From Phycisphaeraceae bacterium (GTDB lineage Bacteria; Planctomycetota; Phycisphaerae; Phycisphaerales; Phycisphaeraceae): a stretch of DNA of 5,018 nt. The translations under genes and the position numbers were made by a program. The notes beneath the pieces are model-generated. The model had not been told where the DNA came from and searched no databases. It saw only the letters and a list, made by a program, of their open reading frames with translations. Location of the stretch: positions 1-5,018 of the forward strand of contig JADZET010000262.1 in NCBI GenBank assembly GCA_020850375.1. Reading direction: 5' to 3'. Positions 1-5,018 of the stretch are shown piece after piece (within the stretch, counting starts at the first letter, position 1; each line of letters starts with the position of its first letter).

Positions 1-2
1 AG

Positions 3-1982
3 ACGCTGGACCTGAAGGTGACCTGGCGGATCTTCGTCCCCGCCGGCGAGGACCCCATCGAGGTCTGGGACGTCCGTGTGGCGAATGTAGCCAAACGCCC
101 CCGCCCCCGGAAAGTGAGTCTGTTCACCTACGGCGAGATGCACTGCGACGGCACGGATTCCTACACCGGCTCGCTCTCGCGGATCGCCCGCTTCTATCCG
201 GACCTCAACGCCGTCTTCGTCCGCCAGGGCTCGCAGATGTTCGAGGAGATCGATTTCCCCCTGCACAACGGCTTCATCACCGCCGACCGGCGCGTCGCCG
301 GGGCGGACCCGAACATGCGCGTCTTCGTCGGCCCGCGCCGGACCATCATCAACCCCGTGGCCGTCGAGACCGGCAAGTGCAACGGCCGCCACGCCTCGAT
401 GCAGACAGCCACGATCAGTCTGCACATCCCGATGGAGGTCCCTCCCGGCGGGCAACAAGACACGCGCTACCTTGTCGGCGGCTGTTTCGACGAGGCCACC
501 ATCCGCCAGCGTCGCACCCAATACTTCGTGGGCAACCTCGACCGCTGCCCCATCTTCGACGCGCTCAAGGCTGACCGCGACGCGATGATCGCCAACATCC
601 AACTCAAAACGCCCGACCCCTCAATCGACAACATGATCAACGTCTGGGCCAAGCACCAGATCCACTTTGGCGCGACCTGGTGCCGCTGGGGCTGGTTCGG
701 CTACCGCGACATCGTCCAGCAGGCTCAGGGCGTGATCACGCAGGATGCCCCGCTCGCCCGCGCCGCCCTGGCCAAGGCCGCGGCCCATCAATACAACGAC
801 GGCTTCGCCCTGCGCGGCTACAACCCCATCGACCCCATGCGCTTCGCTGACAGCGCCCAGTGGCTCATCTCCGCCGTCACCGAGTACATCAAAGAGACAG
901 GCGATATCGCCTTCGCCGACGAGGTCATCCCCTACTACGACGGCGGGCAAGACTCCCTCTACGCCCACCTTCTCAAGGCCATGGAGCGTCTGCACACCGA
1001 CCGCGGCGCGCACGGCCTGTGCCTGATCTTCTTCGGCGACTGGAACGACTCGCTCACCGCCGCCGGCCGCAAGGGCAAGGGCGAGAGCGTCTGGCTCTCG
1101 ATGGCCTTCTGCCGCGACGCGATCCTCATGGCCGAGTTGGCCGAGCGCCTGAACAAGCCCGACGACGCCCGCCGCATGCGCGCCTGGCACAAGGAGATGG
1201 CCGACAACCTCAACGCCCACGCGTGGGACGGCCAGTGGTACCTCTGCGCCCTGGACGACGACGGCAAGCCCATCGGCTCACACACCAACGACGAGGGCCG
1301 GATCTACCTCAACATGCAGAGCTGGGCCCAACTCGGCCGCGTGGCCGACGATGCGAAGTTCAACGCCGCCTGGGCCGCCTGCCAAAAACACCTCGACTCG
1401 GGCTGGGGCCTGACGCTGCACTGGCCGACCTACACCGCGCCACAGGCCAACATCGGCCGGCTCTCCTACATGCGCCCGGGCATCTGCGAGAACGGCAGCG
1501 TCTACACCCACGGCAACGCCTTCATGCTCCTGGCCCTGCTCGAGCGCGGCATGGCCGACGACGCCTGGACCGTCTGGAAAAACGTCCACCCCGGCAACCC
1601 CAAACGCCCCGTGTCGAATCCGCCCCTGGTCTTCGCCAACGGCTACTTCGGCCCCGACAACGACATCGAAGTCGGCCGGGCCGAGCACCTCTGGGTCACC
1701 GGCTCAGCCTCCTGGATGTTCCTCACCGTCGTCGAGTTCATGCTCGGCCTTCGCCGCACTTACGACGGTCTGGTGATCAAGCCCTGCCTGCCCGCTGAGT
1801 GGGAGAAGGCGTCGATCACCCGCATCTTACGGGGCACGACTTACCATGTGACGATCACCAAAACCAAGGGCGTGACCGCTCCGCCAGTCAAATCCATCAC
1901 CATCGACGGCAAACCGCACCCAACGGACAAACCACTCCCGATCGACGGCCGATCGCACCAAGTCGCCGTCGCGCTCGGATGA
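3..1982 (+). CDS. GH94-family glycoside phosphorylase, 5'-truncated by window edge
   Basis: GH94 enzymes cleave beta-glucosidic disaccharides or oligosaccharides with inorganic phosphate, giving a sugar 1-phosphate, normally in the cytoplasm. Numbering from the GTG at 18, residues 1-190 are the end of the N-terminal beta-sandwich. A linker helix (NVWAKHQ, about 208-214) and an (alpha/alpha)6 barrel follow, then a small beta tail from about 590. Hallmarks are GYRD (R230), RFAD (R275, D278), GDWND with the presumed general-acid second Asp at D344, GKGESVW, ENGSVYTH (H498) and WVTGS (T561, G562). In characterised members the Arg, His, Thr and Gly equivalents bind phosphate. The frame is open to the left edge, the visible upstream codons continue the sandwich fold, and there is no ribosome site before 18. 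The family is usually about 800 residues, so roughly 100-150 are probably missing. GKGESVW resembles the glucan and laminaribiose branches more than cellobiose phosphorylase, but the substrate cannot be assigned. The family call is firm. Confidence 0.92.
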   Translation, partial: TLDLKVTWRIFVPAGEDPIEVWDVRVANVAKRPRPRKVSLFTYGEMHCDGTDSYTGSLSRIARFYPDLNAVFVRQGSQMFEEIDFPLHNGFITADRRVAGADPNMRVFVGPRRTIINPVAVETGKCNGRHASMQTATISLHIPMEVPPGGQQDTRYLVGGCFDEATIRQRRTQYFVGNLDRCPIFDALKADRDAMIANIQLKTPDPSIDNMINVWAKHQIHFGATWCRWGWFGYRDIVQQAQGVITQDAPLARAALAKAAAHQYNDGFALRGYNPIDPMRFADSAQWLISAVTEYIKETGDIAFADEVIPYYDGGQDSLYAHLLKAMERLHTDRGAHGLCLIFFGDWNDSLTAAGRKGKGESVWLSMAFCRDAILMAELAERLNKPDDARRMRAWHKEMADNLNAHAWDGQWYLCALDDDGKPIGSHTNDEGRIYLNMQSWAQLGRVADDAKFNAAWAACQKHLDSGWGLTLHWPTYTAPQANIGRLSYMRPGICENGSVYTHGNAFMLLALLERGMADDAWTVWKNVHPGNPKRPVSNPPLVFANGYFGPDNDIEVGRAEHLWVTGSASWMFLTVVEFMLGLRRTYDGLVIKPCLPAEWEKASITRILRGTTYHVTITKTKGVTAPPVKSITIDGKPHPTDKPLPIDGRSHQVAVALG

Positions 1983-1997
1983 ACCGCACTTTCGGAT

Positions 1998-2011
1998 CGG
2001 TCGCCGGACCG
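1998..2011 (+). other. Small hairpin between the phosphorylase and GH-A genes
   Basis: CGGTC (1998-2002) and GACCG (2007-2011) form a perfect 5-bp stem with a 4-nt loop, 16 nt after the phosphorylase stop. The T8 run (2035-2042) lies 23 nt further on, too far for a standard intrinsic terminator. It may be a weak pause or RNA-processing structure, or chance. Confidence 0.3.
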
Positions 2012-2034
2012 CTACCATGCCGCCCCTGTTGTCC

Positions 2035-2048
2035 TTTTTTTTGGAGGG
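2035..2048 (+). promoter_or_regulatory. T8 tract followed by a strong Shine-Dalgarno for the GH-A gene
   Basis: Eight consecutive T (2035-2042) run directly into GGAGGG (2043-2048), which sits 6 nt before the ATG at 2055. The ribosome site fixes the start codon. A U-rich stretch just upstream of a Shine-Dalgarno can act as a ribosomal protein S1 contact and raise initiation; that role is inferred here. GGGCGGCCC (2046-2054) is a short palindrome overlapping the ribosome site and could partly mask it. Confidence 0.7.
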
Positions 2049-2054
2049 CGGCCC

Positions 2055-3770
2055 ATGCGCGTCCGTTGGAACGATCAAGGCAAGTTCGAGTACGAGAACG
2101 GCAAGACCTTCATCCCCTACGGCGGGGTCTACGCCAACTTCCTCGAAACCGCCAAGGCCGGCATCATCCCCGACCGCGAGCGTCTGGCTCGCGGCAACGC
2201 CGACTGGTACGGGCGAGGCATCCTCGAATTCAACGAGGCCACCGACGATGAGAACCGTCAGTGGCTGCGCTACCTCCGCGAGGAGGGGATGAACTTCACT
2301 CGCATGTTCTGCCGGGGCCAGATGATGCCGACGCAGGACCCACTGGACATCGGCGGCGCCGTCAATCGGCCGCTCCTGGCCAAGATCCGCCGGTTCTTCG
2401 ACCTGGCTCACGAGGAAGGCCTCTACGTCCACTTCGTCGCCTGCCAGGAGCCGCGGCAGAGCATCTACATGGACGAGCCGACGCTCAGACAGCGTGCTCT
2501 GCCGCTCTACACGCCCCAGCAGATCCAGGCCTTGCCGAGTCACCGCCGCCGCTGGCTCGACCCCGCCACGCCCCGCGCGACGGATCAGAACTACTTCACC
2601 GATCCCGACATCCTCCAGTGCCACCGCGACTACCTCGCCGAGCTGGGCAAGCTGCTGGGCGACCATCCCGCCCTGATGAGCGTGGAGGTCTACAACGAGA
2701 GCCAGTGGGGCTCGTTCCACTGGGACGTGCACGACCAGGAGATCGCCTGGTCCAAGCAGATCGTCGACGCGTTCCACCAGTATTTCCCAGGCAGGCCCGC
2801 CACCATGTCCATCGCCGGCTTCGGCATCGCCGCGCATGACATGCTGCTCTGGCGCGAGCGGGTCCCGATGGAGTTCCTCAGCCCCCATGCCTACCAACTG
2901 CTCGCCGGCACGTCGGCCCGGGCCGACTTCGCGATGATGACCGACGCCATCCTGAACTTCACGCAGACCGAGTGCCCGACGTTCATGGGCGAGTGGGACC
3001 CCGGCAGCTACCCGACCGAGGAGCCGGCCCGTCTGCTGACCCGCGACGCGGCCTGGTTCAGCGTGCTCTCGAACTGCCCCGGCTTCGGCATGTGGATGGC
3101 CCGCGGCTACGGCGAGTTCGAGATCCCCCGCAAGGTCATGGAGACCATCGACTTCGCCCACTTCAAGCCCAAGGCCCCGGAGCTGACCGTCGACGTCAGC
3201 AAGGAATACGACTTCTTCCACAGCCTGGAGAAGAACCCCAGCGAGACCTGCCACCTGCCCGAGGACGTCTGGTGCCCGCATCGCGAGAGCGACAAGAAGC
3301 ACCGCTACTGCGTGAAGATGCAGAGCCGTGAGCTGCAGGACATCTATAACTTCGCCCGCTTCGCCCTGATCCGCGGCATCAGTTACCGCTTCACCCGGAA
3401 ACCCGAGAGGTTCACCTCGACCTGGAAACTCCAGCACATCGGCACACACCACCTAGAAAAGATCCGCCGTCCACTCGTGCCGACCGAGCGCTGCGCCCAG
3501 CTCAAGTATCTCTCGGCTGCGGACGACAGCGTGCACGTGGCCTACGTCCGCAACGGCCGCCCCTTCGCGTTCGACCACCAGGCCGGCCGGTGCAAGCCGC
3601 TGCCGCACCGGGTGACGATCGACACCAACCTCGACGGCGGGCCGAACTACGAGTTGGAGATCTGGAACCTCGACACGCGCACAAGCGAGAAGAGGACCGT
3701 CCCGGCCAAGGGCCGGATCGACCTGGGCGTGACGGCGGACGATTTCGCGCTGGTGTTCCGCAGGGCGTGA
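2055..3770 (+). CDS. Clan GH-A (GH5-like) retaining glycoside hydrolase, cytoplasmic
   Basis: The 571-residue protein is predicted to hydrolyse a beta-linked glycoside with retention of configuration. A (beta/alpha)8 barrel spans about residues 10-370. All eight active-site positions typical of GH5 are visible: R83 (strand 2), H126 (strand 3), N214-E215 in VYNES (acid/base, strand 4), H278 and Y280 in HAY, E313 in FMGEWDPG (nucleophile, strand 7) and W347 (strand 8). A long insert (about 130-185) lies between strands 3 and 4. A linker region follows the barrel, then a C-terminal beta-rich domain (about 480-571) ending in a run typical of a small beta-sandwich. The N-terminus (MRVRWNDQGK) is polar, with no signal peptide, so the substrate is probably an imported oligosaccharide. 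The start is set by GGAGGG 6 nt upstream. It lies 72 nt after the phosphorylase gene and may be co-transcribed with it. I cannot assign a subfamily or substrate; mannosidase, glucosidase or another GH-A activity remain possible. Confidence 0.88.
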   Translation: MRVRWNDQGKFEYENGKTFIPYGGVYANFLETAKAGIIPDRERLARGNADWYGRGILEFNEATDDENRQWLRYLREEGMNFTRMFCRGQMMPTQDPLDIGGAVNRPLLAKIRRFFDLAHEEGLYVHFVACQEPRQSIYMDEPTLRQRALPLYTPQQIQALPSHRRRWLDPATPRATDQNYFTDPDILQCHRDYLAELGKLLGDHPALMSVEVYNESQWGSFHWDVHDQEIAWSKQIVDAFHQYFPGRPATMSIAGFGIAAHDMLLWRERVPMEFLSPHAYQLLAGTSARADFAMMTDAILNFTQTECPTFMGEWDPGSYPTEEPARLLTRDAAWFSVLSNCPGFGMWMARGYGEFEIPRKVMETIDFAHFKPKAPELTVDVSKEYDFFHSLEKNPSETCHLPEDVWCPHRESDKKHRYCVKMQSRELQDIYNFARFALIRGISYRFTRKPERFTSTWKLQHIGTHHLEKIRRPLVPTERCAQLKYLSAADDSVHVAYVRNGRPFAFDHQAGRCKPLPHRVTIDTNLDGGPNYELEIWNLDTRTSEKRTVPAKGRIDLGVTADDFALVFRRA

Positions 3771-3802
3771 GGCCTGACTGAAAATTCTTCCATCAACCGC
3801 CC

Positions 3803-3830
3803 TGGGCAAGGCGAATGGATTAGGCATAAT
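3803..3830 (+). promoter_or_regulatory. Possible sigma70-type promoter for the small membrane protein
   Basis: CATAAT (3825-3830) matches the TATAAT -10 consensus at five of six positions. TGGGCA (3803-3808) matches the -35 consensus at four of six, with a 16-nt spacer. Transcription would start near 3837, about 12 nt before the ATG at 3849. That short leader agrees with the lack of a visible Shine-Dalgarno. The -35 match is weak, so this is tentative. Confidence 0.3.
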
Positions 3831-3848
3831 GGCATCCGGCGCCCCCGC

Positions 3849-4208
3849 ATGCTTTCCTTCCGAACCTACTTCTGCCCTGTCACGGGTCGCGGGCTTGAAT
3901 CCCGCGACTGCGTCGTCCGCCGCTGGCGGGCCTTCAGCCCTTACGCGGACGTCCCGGTGCTGCTGAGCGGGTGGACGTTCCTGGCCGCGGGCTCAATCGC
4001 CTTTCTGGTCATCGGCATCAACCTGTGCGACTCTGCCCTGGCATTCGGCGCGAGCGTGGGCATCACGCTGAGCGTGTTAGCGATGATGCGATTCGTCCAG
4101 CAGATTCGGGCGTACCGCCGACACCAGAAGAAGGGGCAGATCACGGCAAATCCAAAGTCCACCGACACCCCTGGCGATCCAGCCCCCACGCCACAGGACC
4201 CCGCCTGA
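3849..4208 (+). CDS. Small two-helix membrane protein, unknown function
   Basis: I do not recognise this 119-residue protein. Residues 35-59 and 62-84 are two hydrophobic segments joined by a very short turn around N58-D61, suggesting a membrane hairpin. Basic residues flank both ends (RR at 24-25 and R27; R81, R88, R90-R91, K94-K95), so by the positive-inside rule both termini should face the cytoplasm. The N-terminal 34 residues contain C9 and C21 but no paired metal-binding motif. The tail after residue 97 is polar, proline-rich (TPGDPAPTPQDPA) and probably disordered. No convincing ribosome site precedes the ATG, and no better in-frame start is visible upstream. Codon third positions are G/C-rich but less strictly than in the enzyme genes. 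The gene is probably real, given the coherent topology and its own possible promoter, but a spurious call cannot be excluded. Confidence 0.6.
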   Translation: MLSFRTYFCPVTGRGLESRDCVVRRWRAFSPYADVPVLLSGWTFLAAGSIAFLVIGINLCDSALAFGASVGITLSVLAMMRFVQQIRAYRRHQKKGQITANPKSTDTPGDPAPTPQDPA

Positions 4209-4222
4209 CAGTCACAACGCAG

Positions 4223-4237
4223 AACCGTTCAACGGTT
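4223..4237 (+). terminator. Perfect palindrome just after the membrane protein gene; weak terminator or operator
   Basis: AACCGTT (4223-4229) and AACGGTT (4231-4237) are exact inverted repeats around a single C, beginning 15 nt after the stop codon. In RNA this could form a 6-bp stem with a 3-nt loop followed by the weakly U-rich TGT. The position suits a terminator, but the short T run makes it weak. A 15-bp near-perfect dyad could instead be a binding site for a dimeric regulator. The sequence does not decide between the two. Confidence 0.4.
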
Positions 4238-4250
4238 TGTCCCGCCCCGG

Positions 4251-4320
4251 GGGTTGCAGGGGGGTGAGCAGCGCAGGCGGCCGCCGCCGAGCAGCGCAGA
4301 CCCCCTGCTTCACAACGCCC
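4251..4320 (+). repeat. Long GC-rich hairpin with nested palindrome and direct repeats
   Basis: GCAGGGGG (4256-4263) pairs perfectly with CCCCCTGC (4301-4308). Outside it, GGGTTG (4251-4256) can pair with CAAC and CCC (4313-4320), with a bulge. Inside the arms, GAGCAGCGCAG occurs twice as a direct repeat (4266-4276 and 4289-4299). The repeats bracket a perfect 10-bp palindrome, GGCGGCCGCC (4276-4285). The whole could serve as a Rho-independent-like roadblock, an mRNA-stabilising 3' structure or a dispersed REP-like element. No U tract follows, so it is not a textbook terminator. Confidence 0.55.
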
Positions 4321-4365
4321 GATCCCCAGCCCCCATGCTTCGATCATCTTCCCCATCTTCTCGCC

Positions 4366-4394
4366 TTGACAATTCCCCCCCCACCGACGATAAA
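4366..4394 (+). promoter_or_regulatory. Sigma70-type promoter of the dehydrogenase gene, C8 run in spacer
   Basis: TTGACA (4366-4371) is a perfect -35 consensus. GATAAA (4389-4394) matches the -10 consensus at four of six positions, and the spacer is the optimal 17 nt. Transcription would start near 4401, giving a leader of about 116 nt before the GTG at 4517. The spacer contains eight consecutive C (4375-4382). An overlapping alternative -10, TAAAAA (4391-4396), would give a 19-nt spacer. Confidence 0.5.
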
Positions 4395-4414
4395 AACCGC
4401 TTCGCTCCGCAATC

Positions 4415-4427
4415 CAGGCGATGCCTG
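4415..4427 (+). other. Small hairpin early in the dehydrogenase leader
   Basis: CAGGC (4415-4419) and GCCTG (4423-4427) form a perfect 5-bp stem with a GAT loop, about 15 nt after the predicted transcription start. It may stabilise the 5' end of the transcript. It is short enough to be chance in GC-rich DNA. Confidence 0.25.
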
Positions 4428-4503
4428 AGCCGGCCCATGGAGTCCGCCAGCGTCGTCACCCCCACCCCCCAAGCCCTCCTCCTCCCTCTGATGACCGAAA
4501 GAA

Positions 4504-4507
4504 AGGA
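4504..4507 (+). promoter_or_regulatory. Shine-Dalgarno AGGA that selects the GTG start of the dehydrogenase
   Basis: AGGA, within GAAAGGA, lies 9 nt before the GTG at 4517 but 18 nt before the in-frame ATG at 4526. The spacing favours the GTG as the start codon and adds three residues to the protein. Confidence 0.6.
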
Positions 4508-4516
4508 CGTATCGCC

Positions 4517-5018
4517 GTGAGCAAGATGCTGGCTGCGGTTCTTCACGACTTCAACAAGCTCGAACTCGAGGACGTTCCCAAACCCACGCCCGTCGGCAAC
4601 GGCGAGGTGGTGGTCAAGATCGTCTCGACGGGCATCTGCGCCACGGACTACAAGGCCATCCGCGGCATCCGCAAGAATGTGGCGTTCCCCTTCATCCCCG
4701 GCCACGAGCCCGCCGGCATCGTCGAGGCCATCGGTCCCGGCGTGATCCACTTCAAGGAAGGCGACGAGGTCATCTGCCAGCCCTCGGGCTTCTGCGGCTT
4801 CTGCAAGTACTGCCGCGTGGGCCTGACCCACTACTGCGAGCACGCCTTTACCACCGGCGGCGACGGCCCGCCCGACGTCTGGCCCGGCGCCTTCGCCCAG
4901 TACATGAAGACCAAGGAGGTCTGCCTCTTCGCCAAGCCCAAGAACATCAGCTTCGAGGCGGCGGGCCTGACCGAGCCGCTCTCGGGCGCCTGGAAGGGCG
5001 TGATCCAGTACAGCCAGA
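4517..5018 (+). CDS. Zinc-dependent medium-chain alcohol/polyol dehydrogenase, 3'-truncated by window edge
   Basis: This is the first 167 residues of an MDR-superfamily dehydrogenase, a cytoplasmic NAD(P)-linked enzyme that oxidises alcohols, polyols or amino-alcohols. The visible part is the GroES-like catalytic domain. C41 (GICATD) and H63-E64 (PGHEPAG) are the catalytic zinc site, and E153 in TEPLS is the usual additional zinc-site glutamate. C93, C96, C99 and C107 have the CxxCxxCx7C spacing of the structural zinc lobe. The Rossmann nucleotide-binding domain lies beyond the right edge; the family is about 340-400 residues long, so over half is missing. The EPL motif and the four-Cys lobe fit the sorbitol/L-threonine/L-idonate-type branch, but no substrate can be assigned. 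GTG at 4517 is preferred over ATG at 4526 because of the AGGA 9 nt upstream. Its own promoter and a 308-nt gap suggest a separate transcription unit. Confidence 0.92.
   Translation, partial: MSKMLAAVLHDFNKLELEDVPKPTPVGNGEVVVKIVSTGICATDYKAIRGIRKNVAFPFIPGHEPAGIVEAIGPGVIHFKEGDEVICQPSGFCGFCKYCRVGLTHYCEHAFTTGGDGPPDVWPGAFAQYMKTKEVCLFAKPKNISFEAAGLTEPLSGAWKGVIQYSQ

Larger units (their letters stand above)
4209..4516. other. 308-nt intergenic region with palindrome, hairpin, promoter and C-rich leader
   Basis: No convincing conserved protein gene is visible here. Short open frames in this stretch translate to low-complexity Ser/Pro/Arg-rich peptides. In order the region holds a perfect 7-bp palindrome (4223-4237), a GC-rich hairpin with nested repeats (4251-4320), a sigma70-like promoter (4366-4394) and a C- and pyrimidine-rich leader with a ribosome site at 4504-4507. 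From about 4301 to 4385 the + strand is G-poor and rich in C tracts, a clear local strand bias. Confidence 0.7.

Noticed and set aside
18..20. GTG as the true start of the phosphorylase
   Set aside because: The frame is open upstream, the preceding residues (TLDLK) continue a beta strand expected in the N-terminal sandwich, no Shine-Dalgarno is present, and the product would lack part of its N-terminal domain.
860..1798. 312-codon + strand frame inside the phosphorylase gene
   Set aside because: Extremely Arg/Pro/His-rich, typical of an out-of-frame reading of GC-rich coding DNA, and fully contained in the well-supported GH94 frame.
1998..2042. Intrinsic terminator made of the 1998-2011 hairpin and the T8 run
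   Set aside because: The 23-nt gap between stem and T tract is too long for the standard mechanism, and the T run is directly joined to a good ribosome site.
1827..3452. 541-codon open frame on the minus strand, antisense to most of the GH-A gene
   Set aside because: Its translation is Val/Gly/Ala/Glu/Leu-rich with no domain or motif. Long antisense frames are expected opposite GC-rich genes with strong third-position G/C, and the + strand protein has a full set of catalytic residues.
4245..4264. G-quadruplex on the + strand from the GGGGG and GGGGGG runs
   Set aside because: Only two G tracts of three or more occur close together, and those bases are better explained as the 5' arm of the hairpin.
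4254..4520. 88-codon frame through the intergenic region as a full gene
   Set aside because: The start lies inside the GC-rich hairpin with no ribosome site, and the product is a Ser/Pro/Arg-rich low-complexity peptide. Only its last 27 codons are kept, as a speculative leader.
4310..4843. 177-codon minus-strand frame over the leader and start of the dehydrogenase
   Set aside because: It opposes the clear zinc-site motifs on the + strand and has a low-complexity Ala/Val/Asp-rich translation without a recognisable fold.
1..5018. tRNA, rRNA, CRISPR array, insertion sequence or phage genes
   Set aside because: I saw no cloverleaf or rRNA signature, no regularly spaced repeat array, no transposase-like frame and no terminal inverted repeats with target duplications.

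Overview
This window is GC-rich (roughly 65% by eye) bacterial DNA with strongly G/C-ending codons and at least one GTG start. All real genes are on the + strand. The mix of sugar-active enzymes and the general sequence look fit an environmental, polysaccharide-using bacterium. A planctomycete-like (Phycisphaerae-type) lineage is my best guess, but that is an impression, because no taxonomic marker is present.

Layout: (1) 3-1982 holds the 3' part of a GH94-family glycoside phosphorylase gene, cut by the left edge. (2) After 72 nt with a small hairpin and a T8 tract, 2055-3770 encodes a 571-residue clan GH-A glycoside hydrolase. It has all eight GH5-type active-site residues and no signal peptide. 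(3) After 78 nt with a weak promoter-like sequence, 3849-4208 encodes a 119-residue protein with two predicted membrane helices and no recognised family. (4) 4209-4516 has no convincing protein gene but is rich in sequence structure. It carries a short perfect palindrome, a long GC-rich hairpin with a nested direct repeat, a good sigma70-type promoter whose spacer contains a C8 run, and a C-rich leader. (5) 4517 to the right edge is the 5' part of a zinc-dependent medium-chain dehydrogenase with both zinc sites intact.

How they may work together (inference): the phosphorylase and the GH-A enzyme both look cytoplasmic, so they could process imported oligosaccharides, one by phosphorolysis to a sugar 1-phosphate and the other by hydrolysis. 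The dehydrogenase could oxidise a released sugar, polyol or related alcohol. It appears to be a separate transcription unit with its own promoter, so its membership in the same pathway is only suggested by proximity.

I do not see a clearly new multi-gene system. The observations most worth a second look are the GH-A enzyme, which I cannot place in a subfamily; the compact GH94 variant; and the unusual control region in front of the dehydrogenase.
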